A stretch of 64,000 nt of DNA from Bifidobacterium tissieri (GCF_002259645.1 NZ_MWWV01000005.1:56908-120907); one strand, 5' to 3'. Shown: positions 11,256 to 20,353, numbered from the stretch's first letter. The notes: generated by a model from the sequence alone, not told the origin. Made by a program: numbers and translations.

Positions 11256-12437
11256 TCACCAGCGGTTGAGCAGCGGGGCGACCTCCTCCACGTAGGCGGT
11301 CAGCGCCGTGTCGATCACCTGATGCATGTCGTAGTACTGGTACGTTCCCAGACGTCCGCCGAATACGGTGTTCGGCTCGAGCTGCGCCTTGGTTCGATAC
11401 TGATCGTAGGTGTTCCGGTCCTCGGGGGTGTTGATGGGGTAGTAGGGCTCGTCGTCGCGGGTCGCGAACCGCGAATACTCCTCCCACACCACCGTCTTGC
11501 CTGGCGCATACGATGCGGCGCGTTCCGGGTTGAAGTTCCTGAACTCGATCGCACGCGTGTACGGCACGTCCGCGTCGGAATAGTTCATGACCGGGCAGCC
11601 GAGGTGGTCATCCTCGTCGTAACGGCGTTCCGTGAAGTCCACGGTGCGCCAGCGCAGCGCGCCCAGCTCATAATCGAAATACCGGTCGATCGGGCCGGTG
11701 TAGATCACGGGAACACCGGCCTCGGCCAGCGCGCGCTTGTTCAGCGGCTGCGACTCGTCGAAGAAGTCCACGCCAAGCTTCACTTCGATGCGCGGATCGG
11801 CGATCATTCGCTCGAACCACGCGGTATAGCCGTCCTTCGGCAGTCCCTCCCACGTGTCCTTGAAATACCGGTTGTCGTAGTTGAATCGTACGGGCAGTCG
11901 CTTGATGATGGCGGCCGGCAGTTCACTTGGATCGGTCTGCCACTGCTTGGCCGTGTAGTTCTTGATGAACGCCTCGTACAACGGCTGGCCGATGAGCTTC
12001 CGACCCTGTTCGTCAAGGTTTCTGGCTATGCCGTGTGCGTGCTCGCCGGCCTGGCGCTCAACCAGCGTGCGGGCCTCGTCGGGCGTGTAGTGCGCGCGGA
12101 AGAATTGGTTGATCGTGCCCAGATTGATCGGCAGTGGGTAGACCTCGCCGTCATGCGTGGCGTACACGCGGTGCACGTAATCCGTGAACTCGGTGAACCG
12201 GTTGGCGTATTCCCACACGCGACGGTTCGAAGTATGGAACAGATGCGCGCCGTACTTGTGGATTTCGATGCCGGTCTCCTTGTCGAAGTACGAGTAGGCG
12301 TTGCCGCCGATGTGGTCTCGTACGTCGATGATCAGCACGCGGGCGCCGGCATGTTCGGCCGCCTGCTGTGCGATGGTCAGGCCGAACAGGCCCGCTCCCA
12401 CGATGACGAGATCGGCGTTGACGGGGGTGGTGATCAT
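11256..12437 (-). CDS. glf: UDP-galactopyranose mutase
   Basis: Interconverts UDP-galactopyranose and UDP-galactofuranose with reduced FAD, supplying Galf for surface polysaccharides. The 393-residue protein begins with a Rossmann FAD motif (VIVGAGLFGLTIAQ) and shows typical Glf motifs HIGGNAYSYFD, YGAHLFHTSN and NRYFKDTWEGLPKDGY, plus YYPINTPEDR near the C-terminus. GAGGACC precedes the ATG. Length matches the family. It is the only galactofuranose gene visible here, so the transferases must lie elsewhere. Confidence 0.97.
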   Translation of the reverse strand: MITTPVNADLVIVGAGLFGLTIAQQAAEHAGARVLIIDVRDHIGGNAYSYFDKETGIEIHKYGAHLFHTSNRRVWEYANRFTEFTDYVHRVYATHDGEVYPLPINLGTINQFFRAHYTPDEARTLVERQAGEHAHGIARNLDEQGRKLIGQPLYEAFIKNYTAKQWQTDPSELPAAIIKRLPVRFNYDNRYFKDTWEGLPKDGYTAWFERMIADPRIEVKLGVDFFDESQPLNKRALAEAGVPVIYTGPIDRYFDYELGALRWRTVDFTERRYDEDDHLGCPVMNYSDADVPYTRAIEFRNFNPERAASYAPGKTVVWEEYSRFATRDDEPYYPINTPEDRNTYDQYRTKAQLEPNTVFGGRLGTYQYYDMHQVIDTALTAYVEEVAPLLNRW

Positions 12438-12599
12438 ATATGGTCCTCGACTTCTCTCATGGCAGACGCGCGGTTATGCGCGATTGTGTTTGAAACCGTG
12501 CCGTTCCATCGTACTGGGTATTCCAATGTGGGCGGGGGCGTGGGCCCGCGTGGGCCTGCGTCATGCCGCGCCGGAGTAGCGATGTCCGTGGATGTGCGG

Positions 12600-12605
12600 T
12601 ATAGT
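12600..12605 (+). promoter_or_regulatory. Probable -10 box of the SRP RNA
   Basis: TATAGT lies about 8 bases before the inferred 5' end of the SRP RNA. No convincing -35 hexamer was assigned. Confidence 0.45.
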
Positions 12606-12612
12606 GTGAATT

Positions 12613-12700
12613 CGGCTCCTACGCGGCGTCATGCCGCCCAACTCCCCCAGGGCAGGAATGCAGCAAGGGTAAGTGGTCTCTGTCGGGTGCGTAGGGGTCT
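12613..12700 (+). ncRNA. ffs: Small signal recognition particle RNA (4.5S type)
   Basis: The conserved domain IV core CCCCAGGGCAGGAATGCAGC followed by AAGGGTAAG matches the SRP RNA asymmetric loop and GGAA tetraloop region bound by Ffh. The ends pair through CCTACGC (12618-12624) and GCGTAGG (12689-12695). A T/C-rich tract at 12700-12722 can end transcription. Ends are approximate. The RNA guides membrane protein targeting with Ffh and FtsY. Confidence 0.88.
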
Positions 12701-12803
12701 TCTCTTTTTCTCTTCTTTTTTATTCTCGGCTGTAGTTGTTCTCGGACGTGGCTGTGCCGTGGCCAGATGCCGGTGCGGAATGTGATCTCGGTGGCCAATC
12801 CTT

Positions 12804-12981
12804 GAGTTCTGTGCGGATTCGCTACCTATGCAGATATCAATCTTCGAGTTCTGTGCGGTCTGAATCGGAAATCCCGAGTACAAACGTTGGAATTTCAAGC
12901 CTCATACTTCGCATATCTGCTTTGGAACGCACAGAACTCGAAGATTGGTGTCCGCAGGGTCCTGGAATCCGCACAGAACTC
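12804..12981. repeat. Direct and inverted copies of GAGTTCTGTGCGG
   Basis: GAGTTCTGTGCGG occurs at 12804-12816 and 12846-12858, and its complement at 12927-12939 (one base differs) and 12969-12981. GTTGGAATTTCAA (12886-12898) sits near the centre. The arrangement is symmetric and could form a large cruciform or bind a protein. No gene is supported here. Confidence 0.65.
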
Positions 12982-13216
12982 GAAGATAGGCCTATGCTTG
13001 CGGTGTTTGTCGTGAGAATGATGCTGTGTTCTCGGATCCGATACTGTTTTCTACCATGTCGTCCCCTGTGTTGTTGTGCGTTACTGGGACCGGTCGTGTC
13101 GTACTATAGTTGGTGTAACGTTTTATCAAGCGGATTTCCGTGATGTGATTCCCGGTAACGACTATAAATGCATCAATGGCAGTGACGTAGTGCACGTGAT
13201 TCGTGAAGGAGCGAAT
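12982..13216. other. Promoter region of the nucleoside hydrolase
   Basis: No gene is supported. TACTATAGT near 13101 resembles a -10 box, and TAACGTTTTATCA follows. Neither is certain. Confidence 0.3.
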
Positions 13217-14167
13217 ATGGCAGAGAACCCGACGAAGATCATTCTTGATTCCGACCCCGGCCACGATGATGCGATGGCGATTCTGCTGGCGCTGGGCAAT
13301 CCGAAGATCGAACTGCTCGGTGTCACCACCGTCGGTGGTAACCAGAGCCTCGACAAGGTCACCTACAACGCCCGCGCCGTACTCGAGGCGGCGCACGCCA
13401 CCGACATCCCTGTGCACGCCGGTGCTGATCGCCCGCTCGTCCGTCCGCTCAAGGTGGCCGCCGCAGTGCACGGCGACACAGGCCTCGACGGCGTGGAGCT
13501 GCCCGAGCCCACCCGTCCGCTCGACCCTGGCCATGCCGTCAACTGGATCATCGACACGATCATGAACGCTGAGCCGAAGACCATCACCCTCGTGCCCACC
13601 GGCCCGCTGACCAACATCGCGCTGGCCGTGCGCATGGAGCCGCGCATCGTCGATCGCGTCAAGGAGGTCGTGCTCATGGGTGGCGGCTATCACGTGGGCA
13701 ACTGCTCGCCGGTCGCCGAATTCAACGTGGCCACCGACCCCGAGGCCGCACACATCGTGTTCAACGAGTCCTGGCCGATCACCATGGTGGGCCTTGATCT
13801 CACGCATCAGGCGCTGTGCACCCCCGATGTGCAGTCGCGCATCGACGCCATCGGCACTGATCTGTCCAAGTTCGCCAGTGGGCTCATGGACTTCTTCCGT
13901 GAGGCGTACAAGAACAATCAGGACTTCGTTGATCCGCCGGTGCATGATCCCTGCACCGTCGCCTACCTGATCGACCCATCCGTGGTGGCCACCCGTCGCT
14001 GCCCGGTGGACGTGGAGATCCACGGCGCGCTGACCACGGGCATGACCGTCGCTGATCTGCGTGGGCCGGAGCCCAGTGCTGAGGAATGCCACACGCAGGT
14101 GGCTGTGAAGCTGGACTTCGAGGGATTCTGGGGTCTGATCATCGACGCCATCAAGGCCATCGGCTGA
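13217..14167 (+). CDS. Inosine-uridine preferring nucleoside hydrolase
   Basis: Hydrolyses the N-glycosidic bond of ribonucleosides for base salvage. The N-terminal calcium-binding signature DSDPGHDDAMAI (residues about 10-21) defines the IunH/Rih family. Further support comes from VTTVGGNQSLDKVTYNA, HAGADRPLVRP, ILVPTGPLTNIAL-type sequence and DPEAAHIVF. 316 residues is the normal length. The start has GAAGGAG seven bases upstream. Substrate preference among purine and pyrimidine nucleosides cannot be read from sequence. A nucleoside deoxyribosyltransferase-like gene lies 950 bases downstream, past a tRNA. Confidence 0.95.
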   Translation: MAENPTKIILDSDPGHDDAMAILLALGNPKIELLGVTTVGGNQSLDKVTYNARAVLEAAHATDIPVHAGADRPLVRPLKVAAAVHGDTGLDGVELPEPTRPLDPGHAVNWIIDTIMNAEPKTITLVPTGPLTNIALAVRMEPRIVDRVKEVVLMGGGYHVGNCSPVAEFNVATDPEAAHIVFNESWPITMVGLDLTHQALCTPDVQSRIDAIGTDLSKFASGLMDFFREAYKNNQDFVDPPVHDPCTVAYLIDPSVVATRRCPVDVEIHGALTTGMTVADLRGPEPSAEECHTQVAVKLDFEGFWGLIIDAIKAIG

Positions 14168-14222
14168 CTTTGCCGTCTGATGTGCGGTGCCGTTGCTGCG
14201 GTTGCCGCAGTTGAGCGATAGC

Positions 14223-14254
14223 GCCGCCCGTCGGGCATATACCCGACGGGCGGC
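14223..14254 (+). terminator. Hairpin terminator after nucleoside hydrolase
   Basis: Perfect 13-bp stem GCCGCCCGTCGGG / CCCGACGGGCGGC with a 6-base loop, followed by ACCCTTT. Confidence 0.85.
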
Positions 14255-14287
14255 ACCCTTTCGGCTGCCATGGATCCGGCACGGCTC

Positions 14288-14309
14288 TCTTAGTGTGATC
14301 ACACTAAGA
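14288..14309. repeat. Palindrome TTAGTGTGATCACACTAA, single copy
   Basis: A perfect 22-bp palindrome with the 18-bp core at 14290-14307. The right flank (AAATGGGGATGGGG) resembles the flank of the second palindrome upstream of leuA, so this may be a half unit of the composite repeat. Confidence 0.7.
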
Positions 14310-14493
14310 AATGGGGATGGGGTCAAGCAGCATGGTGTCGGTGGTGGGAAGGTGACCGTATGTTATCGCTCTCAGGCGGAAACCATTGGGATTATTGGCG
14401 ACACTCCGTACGTAACATCGAATTTGCATAAAATTCATCTGGGACTTATTGTATTCGAGTTGCTTCACGAAGGGGACTTCGGGAAGGCGACAT

Positions 14494-14567
14494 GCGCCAG
14501 TAGCCCAGCGGATTAGAGCATCTGACTACGGATCAGAAGGTCGCAGGTTCGAATCCTGTCTGGCGCA
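14494..14567 (+). tRNA. tRNA-Arg (ACG)
   Basis: A complete cloverleaf: acceptor GCGCCAG/CTGGCGC with discriminator A, anticodon arm CTGAC-TACGGAT-CAG giving ACG, and T arm GGTTCGAATCC. CCA is not encoded. A hairpin terminator follows directly. Confidence 0.97.
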
Positions 14568-14570
14568 CTT

Positions 14571-14601
14571 AAGGCCTCGGAAACAATAGTGTCCGAGGCC
14601 T
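14571..14601 (+). terminator. Terminator after tRNA-Arg
   Basis: Stem AAGGCCTCGGA / TCCGAGGCCTT with a 9-base loop and a short T run. Confidence 0.85.
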
Positions 14602-14768
14602 TTCCAATTTTCAGCGTTGTTTTTTGGGTTACAGGCCAGAACGTGTCCGTTTTGGGGCGTAGGGCCTTGTCTCGGCTGGTGTGAATGCAGGCGACGTGAC
14701 CCTTTCGGAGTCGAATGGGCATCCGTCCCCGGACACACACTTTGCGGCCTATGACCTTGGCCATCACC

Positions 14769-14860
14769 GGTGCTTGTTCGGCATAGGCGTGCGTCCGATG
14801 AGTACGGAGTATCCTCTCCGATGCTTGTTTGCCGTATGCGTGCGTCCGATGAGCACTTCC
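14769..14860. repeat. 51-bp tandem repeats, locus 1
   Basis: Two units starting GRTGCTTGTT and containing GCGTGCGTCCGATGAG; the first is 51 bp, the second is cut at about 41 bp. The same family occurs at 38.0 and 61.7 kb. Confidence 0.7.
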
Positions 14861-14951
14861 ACCGTTGGGTGCCCTTCGCGGTCCTGCCGTTCTTCTTCAT
14901 CGCCCGACCGCAGATCGGGCACTTCTTCGCCTTGCTGGATTTCGTTCTCAC
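14853..14951 (-). pseudogene. N-terminal fragment of an IS256/IS1249-like transposase
   Basis: From GTG 14951 about 33 codons read VRTKSSKAKKCPICGRAM then KKNGRTAKGTQRWKC, a zinc-ribbon start typical of IS1249-like mutator-type transposases. Coding similarity then stops abruptly where the 51-bp repeats begin, so the catalytic body is missing. It is probably the remnant of the autonomous parent of this element. Confidence 0.6.
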
Positions 14952-15116
14952 GACATCCAGCCCGCCACCCGACCCATGGCACAAGCCGGCTATTTTCCCG
15001 CCGTCGAAAATAACCAGCCGACACGCCTACTGTCACAAGGCCAGATGCCAGTTATAAGCACCACAAAAGTTCCTATAACCCGGACTTCCATGATTCGTAC
15101 TCCTACAATGAGGCGC

Positions 15117-15563
15117 ATGACCAATACCGTGACAAACACGACAAACACCGAGTACGATTTCTACGCCGCCGGCCCGTTCTTCAACCCCGCCGAGGTGACC
15201 AGCATGGAACGCCTTGAAGCCACGCTGGAATCCCACGGCAAGAAGCTGTTCAAGCCGCGTTTCGAGTCCGATCTCGCCGCCATCGGTGCCAAGGCCTGCT
15301 TCGAGGCCGATGTCGAAGGCATCCGCAGCGCCAAGGCCGTGATCGCCAATCTGATCGACGACGATCCGGGCACGATGTTCGAAATCGGCTACGCGCACGG
15401 CATCGGCAAACCCGTGTACGCCTACCTTGACGGCCTCAAGGATGGTGGCGCCGTGAACATCATGATCTCCCAGTCCGTGGATGCCATCTTCACCTCCGCC
15501 GAGGATCTGGCACGATTCCTGGAGACCGGCGAGCATACGGACCCCGTCCTCAAGGATTTCTGA
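15117..15563 (+). CDS. Nucleoside 2-deoxyribosyltransferase family protein
   Basis: 148 residues from ATG 15117. The fold starts with YDFYAAGPFFNPAE, and the family motif with the catalytic Glu is GTMFEIGYAHGIGKPVYAY (about residues 83-101). Such enzymes exchange the base on 2'-deoxynucleosides, for purine or pyrimidine salvage. The start is uncertain: ATG 15117 has only a close GAGG, and TACAAT at 15104-15109 could be a -10 box making the mRNA nearly leaderless. Starts at 15108 or 15090 are possible. The likely mobile element ends just before it. Confidence 0.85.
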   Translation: MTNTVTNTTNTEYDFYAAGPFFNPAEVTSMERLEATLESHGKKLFKPRFESDLAAIGAKACFEADVEGIRSAKAVIANLIDDDPGTMFEIGYAHGIGKPVYAYLDGLKDGGAVNIMISQSVDAIFTSAEDLARFLETGEHTDPVLKDF

Positions 15564-15659
15564 TCGTCTCGCTCAATCTTGGCCAGATGGAGGCGTCGCC
15601 GCGTCGTCATCGCAAGACGTGATGGGTTCCGTTCCGCCTTGTCTCCCCACCCTGCCGTC

Positions 15660-15866
15660 CTATCTCCCGCTCGCTAGGTCTTTTCGCGGCTTTGCAGACT
15701 TCTAACCCTCGTTCGGTAGGCACCCAAGCCAGGAGAACCCCGGTGGGATCGCACCACAGCCGTTGAATAATGGCCAAACCATGCCGGTTACCGTCGGAGC
15801 GTCTGCCTAGCGAAGAGGGGAAAGACCTCGGCGATTCGTATATTCTGCCTAGCGAGCGGGGGATAG
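15660..15866. repeat. 207-bp segment bounded by 19-bp inverted repeats
   Basis: CTATCTCCCGCTCGCTAGG (15660-15678) and its complement (15848-15866) match at 18 of 19 positions. CTGCCTAGCGA also recurs inside near 15806. No gene lies in the 350-base gap. It could be a miniature mobile element or a structured leader of the downstream gene; no known riboswitch motif was recognised. Confidence 0.5.
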
Positions 15867-15917
15867 CCTCACGGACAGCGGTTCTGCAACGGTTTGGGCC
15901 CCGTCGGCTCTAAAGTC

Positions 15918-17231
15918 ATGACTATGAGTGACAAGAAGCCATCGAATCTGTATTTCGAACCGTTGGATCCGGAACCCGACGATTCCTCCGCCACGCAGTC
16001 GTTCCCGCCGGCCGCTTCCTCGGGCAATCCGGGATCGGCGGGAATGGCTCCAAACGTGGCGAACACGTCGGGTCCCGGAACTCCCGGCGCCCTGTCCCCG
16101 CTTGAGGCTGAGGCGCTTGGACTGCAAGGGGAGCCGTCAAGCGCTCTCGCATCCCTCGCACAGGTTGCAGACGACGATGACGATGCATCCGTCACCAGAC
16201 GCGGTAAACGAGGCCGCGGCCTCAGTCAATCCGCGGCGACCGACGATTCCGTGGACCCTCGCATGCCACGCGACCGGTCCGATGACCTGCTCATCAGCCG
16301 TCCCCGCATATCCAGCGTGGTGCTCTGCGTGGTGTTCGGTCTGGTGCTGCTCGCCATCGCCGCCGTCGTGTATCTGGTGGGCGTGGGAACCGTGGGCGGC
16401 CAGGAATACGACAATCTCGCCGTCGACGGATTCGCCAACGCGCTTCCGGGCTGGCTCGCCGCCCTATGCGCGCCGCTTGCCGCATCCGTGACACTTGGCC
16501 CGACGTCCATCCCGGTCATGGCTTTTGCCGATATCGTCTTCGGCGTGGTGGCGCTCATCGTGGCCATCGCACGCAAACGCTGGCTCGTGATCGGACAGCT
16601 CGTCACGCTCGCCATCGTCGCGTTTGCCGCCGCCGAACTGCTGAAGAAACTGCTGCCTCGCCAGGTCTACGACGTATCGATGATCAAAACCGAAGGCAAC
16701 ACGGCCCCCTCCGGTCACATGACCATGGTCGTGGTGGCCGCGCTCGCCCTGCTGTGCGTGGTGCCGCGCGTCTGGCGCGCACTGGTCGCCGTGGTCGCCG
16801 CCGTATACGCATCCCTGTCGGGCATGGCGCTGCTGGTCGGCGCATGGCATCGTCCGTGCGACGTGATCATGGCGGTCGCGCTTGCCTCCGGACTGGCGTT
16901 CCTGGCATTGGCGGTTACTCGTTCGTCGGGCATGGACGAGCCGGGCACTCGTGCATCGTCGGCCAGCATCCAGATCGTCGGCACGGTCATGATCGCCGGT
17001 GGCATCATGGCGCTCGCCTACGGCCTGTACGTGGTCTGGCAGTTGGCGCCCGGCCTGCAGTACAGCGCCAAATGGGCATCCTCGGCGGCGCACGGATCGG
17101 CAGGCATCCTGATCTGCGGGTCCGTGATGCTCACGTTCGGACTCATGCTCGCCATGCGTCACATCACCGCCGCTCCGCTGTCCAAGATCGGTCTGGTGGG
17201 TGCCCCGCCCGCGCCGCCGCGCAAGCGCTGA
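15918..17231 (+). CDS. PAP2-family membrane phosphatase
   Basis: Likely dephosphorylates a lipid or polyprenyl phosphate at the membrane. An acidic, disordered cytoplasmic N-terminus of about 125 residues precedes several membrane helices. The PAP2 signature is present in order: KKLLPRQVYD, TAPSGHMTM and GAWHRPCDVIMA, which supply the Lys/Arg, Ser-Gly-His and His-Asp catalytic set. At 437 residues it is longer than minimal PAP2 enzymes because of that tail and two extra C-terminal helices. ATG 15918 and ATG 15924 are both possible, and neither has a strong ribosome site. Substrate unknown; undecaprenyl pyrophosphate is one candidate. Confidence 0.88.
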   Translation: MTMSDKKPSNLYFEPLDPEPDDSSATQSFPPAASSGNPGSAGMAPNVANTSGPGTPGALSPLEAEALGLQGEPSSALASLAQVADDDDDASVTRRGKRGRGLSQSAATDDSVDPRMPRDRSDDLLISRPRISSVVLCVVFGLVLLAIAAVVYLVGVGTVGGQEYDNLAVDGFANALPGWLAALCAPLAASVTLGPTSIPVMAFADIVFGVVALIVAIARKRWLVIGQLVTLAIVAFAAAELLKKLLPRQVYDVSMIKTEGNTAPSGHMTMVVVAALALLCVVPRVWRALVAVVAAVYASLSGMALLVGAWHRPCDVIMAVALASGLAFLALAVTRSSGMDEPGTRASSASIQIVGTVMIAGGIMALAYGLYVVWQLAPGLQYSAKWASSAAHGSAGILICGSVMLTFGLMLAMRHITAAPLSKIGLVGAPPAPPRKR

Positions 17232-17381
17232 CGCTTCGATCGGCCCGCCCGCGCCGCCGCGCCGCCGCGCCGCCACCTGCCGTGATCGGCATCACGCCAA
17301 CGACGTGTTCGAACTGCCGATTCGTCAAACCGGGCGAGGTCATGGTTATTATGCACTGTAGTTGACCAAGAAGGAGAGACC

Positions 17382-20345
17382 ATGACTGACGGCACCAAGC
17401 TCGTTATCGTCGAGTCGCCCACCAAGGCGAAGAAGATCGGCGGTTACCTGGGCAAGGGGTATGAGGTGATGGCGTCGGTGGGCCACATCCGTGATCTGGC
17501 CCAGCCCTCGCAGGTTCCGCCCAGCCGCAAGGAGAAGTTCGGCAAGTTCGGCGTCGATGTGAACGATGGATTCGAGCCGTATTACATCGTCAACGACAAC
17601 AAGAAGTCCACGGTGGCCGAACTCAAGTCCGCGTTGAAGAACGCCGACGAACTCTATCTCGCAACTGATGAGGATCGCGAGGGAGAGGCCATTGCCTGGC
17701 ATCTGGTGCAGACGCTCAAGCCCAAGGTGCCGGTCAAGCGCATGGTGTTCCACGAGATCACGCCGGAGGCGATCAAACGATCACTCACCGCCACGCGAGA
17801 CGTGGATGGGCACATGGTCGACGCACAGGAGACCCGTCGTGTGCTCGACCGACTCTACGGCTACGAGCTGTCCCCTGTGCTGTGGCGCAAGGTTGGGCCG
17901 GGCCTGTCCGCCGGCCGCGTGCAGTCCGTTGCCACCCGACTGATCGTCGAGCGCGAGCGCGAACGCATGGCGTTCGTTCGCGCCTCGTACTGGGATGTGC
18001 TCGCCACGCTGGTGGCCGCGGACGGTGATGTGGACGCCGGATTCGATTCGCGTCTTGTCTCACTTGGTGGCCGTCGTCTCGCCGTGTCCAAGGATTTCGG
18101 TGCCGACGGGCAGCTCACCGACGCAGCGCGCAAGGACGAGCCGGTCGTCATGGACGAGTCGCTGGCCAACGCCGTCGCCGAGGCCGTGCGTGACGTGCCG
18201 TTCGTCGTGCGATCTCTGGAGACCAAGCCGTATCGTCGTCGTCCCCAGCCGCCGTTCACTACGTCCACGCTGCAGCAGACGGCCGGCAATCGTCTTGGAT
18301 TCAGTTCTCGTGCCACCATGCGTGCCGCGCAGGGCCTGTACGAGAATGGTTACATCACGTATATGCGTACCGATTCGGTCACGCTGTCGCAGGAGGCCAT
18401 CGCCGCCGCTCGCGACGAGGTGAGCAAGCGGTACGGCGAACGGTTCCTGTCGGACAGCCCGAAGCAGTATGTGACCAAGACCGCGGGTGCGCAGGAGGCG
18501 CACGAATGCATCCGCCCGGCGGGTTCCACGTTCCGTTCCCCGGAGGAGTTGGCGAGCCGTGTGCCGCCGGACCAGCTGAAGCTGTACACGCTGATCTGGC
18601 GTCGTACGCTCGCCTCGCAGATGGCCGACGCCACCGGTTCCACCGCAACCGTCCGTCTGGGGGCCGACTCCGGTGCCCACGGCGAGGCGCTGTTCCAGGC
18701 GTCCGGCACGGTGATCGAGTTCCCGGGCTTCATGGAGGTGTACGGGGGAGTGCGTTCCGCGTCCGGTGCCGCCGGCAAGAACGGTGGTGATGACGGCAAG
18801 GGCAAGACTGCGAAGGACACCGAGAACGTATCGCTGCCGCCGATGGCCGTGGGCGACGCGCTGCATGCCGTCGACGTCGATTCCGCAGGCCACGAGACTC
18901 AGCCGCCGGCGCGCTACACCGAAGCGTCGCTGGTCAAGACGTTGGAGGCCAAGGAGATCGGTCGCCCGTCCACGTATGCGAGCATCATTTCCACGATCAT
19001 CGATCGCGGGTACGTGTATGAGAAGGGCCGTGCGCTGATCCCGTCCTGGCTGGCGTTCTCTGTGGTCAAACTGCTTGAGACGAATTTCCCACAGTATGTG
19101 GATTATCAGTTCACCGCGCAGATGGAGAACGGTCTTGATCAGATCGCGCGCGGTCATGAGAGCGGCCGTGACTGGCTGACGCGATTTTACTTCGGCACCG
19201 GCGAGGGTACGGTGGATTCGCCCGAGACCGCGCATAAGGGCCTGCAGCAGCAGGTGGCGCAGCTGGGTGACATCGACGCGCGTGAGATCAACACGATCGA
19301 CATCGGCGACGGACTGCATGTGCGCGTGGGACGATACGGTCCGTATCTTGAGGACACGAAGAACCTTGACGACGAGGGCAATCCGAAGCATGCGTCGATT
19401 CCCGACACGCTGGCCCCCGACGAGCTGACGCCCGAGGTCGGTCATGAGCTGATCGCCACGAACTCCGGTGGCCCCCGCGTGCTGGGCACGGACCCGGTCA
19501 CCGGTGGAACCGTGGAACTGCGCAAGGGGCGGTTCGGTCCGTATGTGGCGCTGATCACGCCGGAGATGCAGGCGCAGGCCGAGGCCGAGAAGGCTGCGGA
19601 GAAGGAGGCTGAGGAGAAGGCTCGCAAGGCCGCCGAGGAGGCCGCCGCCAAGGGTGAGCCGGCTCCGAAGCGCCGCACTACGCGCAAGAAGAGCGCCGCA
19701 CCCAAGCCGAAGATGGCCTCGCTGTTCAAGACCATGAATCCTGAGGCGCTGTCGCTGGACGACGCGCTGAAGCTACTCAGCCTGCCCCGATTCGTTGGCA
19801 CGCTTGAGGAGGCGAATGCGGAGACCGGCGAGATCACGAAGGCCACGGTCGAGGCCAACAACGGTCGTTACGGTCCGTACCTGACCAAGACCGTCGAGGG
19901 CGGCAAGGCCGAGACCCGATCGCTGGGTAGTGAGGACGAGATCTTCACTGTGGATCTGGCCAAGGCGAAGGAACTGTTCGATCAGCCCAAGTACGGTCGC
20001 GGACGTGGTCGTGCGGCGGCCAAGCCTCCGCTGCGTGAACTCGGTCCCGATCCCGACACCGCCAAGCCGGTGACGATCAAGGATGGTCGTTTCGGCCCGT
20101 ACATCACCGACGGTGAGACGAACCGTACGCTGCCGCGGCAGTTCACTCCCGAGTCGATCTCCCCGGAGGAGGCGTTCCGTCTACTCGCCGAGAAGCGTGC
20201 CGCTGGTCCGACCAAGCGCCGGACCGCGCGCAAGTCGACGAAGTCGACATCGACCGCGAAGAAGACCACGACCCGGAAGACGACCGCCAAGAAGACGACC
20301 AAGACCACGGCGTCGAAAACGTCAACGTCGTCGGCGTCGAAGTAA
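17382..20345 (+). CDS. topA: DNA topoisomerase I
   Basis: Type IA enzyme that relaxes negative supercoils. 987 residues with AAGGAG before the ATG. The Toprim domain shows IVESPTKAKKIGGYLG and YLATDEDREGEAIAWHL; the active-site Tyr lies in GYITYMRTDS. The C-terminus lacks zinc-finger cysteines and instead carries repeated GRYGPYL / GRFGPYI modules, as in other actinobacteria. It ends in a long Lys/Thr/Ser/Ala tail (about 940-987) of the kind that promotes processive relaxation in mycobacterial TopA. It is followed by a repeat-rich gap and then tmk. Confidence 0.98.
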   Translation: MTDGTKLVIVESPTKAKKIGGYLGKGYEVMASVGHIRDLAQPSQVPPSRKEKFGKFGVDVNDGFEPYYIVNDNKKSTVAELKSALKNADELYLATDEDREGEAIAWHLVQTLKPKVPVKRMVFHEITPEAIKRSLTATRDVDGHMVDAQETRRVLDRLYGYELSPVLWRKVGPGLSAGRVQSVATRLIVERERERMAFVRASYWDVLATLVAADGDVDAGFDSRLVSLGGRRLAVSKDFGADGQLTDAARKDEPVVMDESLANAVAEAVRDVPFVVRSLETKPYRRRPQPPFTTSTLQQTAGNRLGFSSRATMRAAQGLYENGYITYMRTDSVTLSQEAIAAARDEVSKRYGERFLSDSPKQYVTKTAGAQEAHECIRPAGSTFRSPEELASRVPPDQLKLYTLIWRRTLASQMADATGSTATVRLGADSGAHGEALFQASGTVIEFPGFMEVYGGVRSASGAAGKNGGDDGKGKTAKDTENVSLPPMAVGDALHAVDVDSAGHETQPPARYTEASLVKTLEAKEIGRPSTYASIISTIIDRGYVYEKGRALIPSWLAFSVVKLLETNFPQYVDYQFTAQMENGLDQIARGHESGRDWLTRFYFGTGEGTVDSPETAHKGLQQQVAQLGDIDAREINTIDIGDGLHVRVGRYGPYLEDTKNLDDEGNPKHASIPDTLAPDELTPEVGHELIATNSGGPRVLGTDPVTGGTVELRKGRFGPYVALITPEMQAQAEAEKAAEKEAEEKARKAAEEAAAKGEPAPKRRTTRKKSAAPKPKMASLFKTMNPEALSLDDALKLLSLPRFVGTLEEANAETGEITKATVEANNGRYGPYLTKTVEGGKAETRSLGSEDEIFTVDLAKAKELFDQPKYGRGRGRAAAKPPLRELGPDPDTAKPVTIKDGRFGPYITDGETNRTLPRQFTPESISPEEAFRLLAEKRAAGPTKRRTARKSTKSTSTAKKTTTRKTTAKKTTKTTASKTSTSSASK

Positions 20346-20353
20346 CCGTAACC

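Larger units (their letters stand above)
14626..15081. mobile_element. Candidate small non-autonomous element, copy 1
   Basis: The left part (14626-14720) aligns closely with 61551-61660: both begin GGGTTAYAGGCC and share GTGTCCGTT, GGGGCGTA and GGCCTTGTCTCGG. Inside are about two 51-bp tandem repeat units (14769-14860) and a fragment of a transposase start. The right border is placed at CCTATAACCC (15072-15081), which resembles the inverted end of the 61.5 kb copy but is degenerate. The element lies directly after tRNA-Arg. Confidence 0.5.

Noticed and set aside
14526..14984. Full-length gene on the minus strand after tRNA-Arg
   Set aside because: Only the first 33 codons resemble a transposase; the rest is repeat and tRNA-terminator sequence.
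15660..15910. Known riboswitch (cobalamin or similar) from GCCAGGAGAACCC
   Set aside because: Only a short match exists; the other conserved boxes and the right core order are absent.
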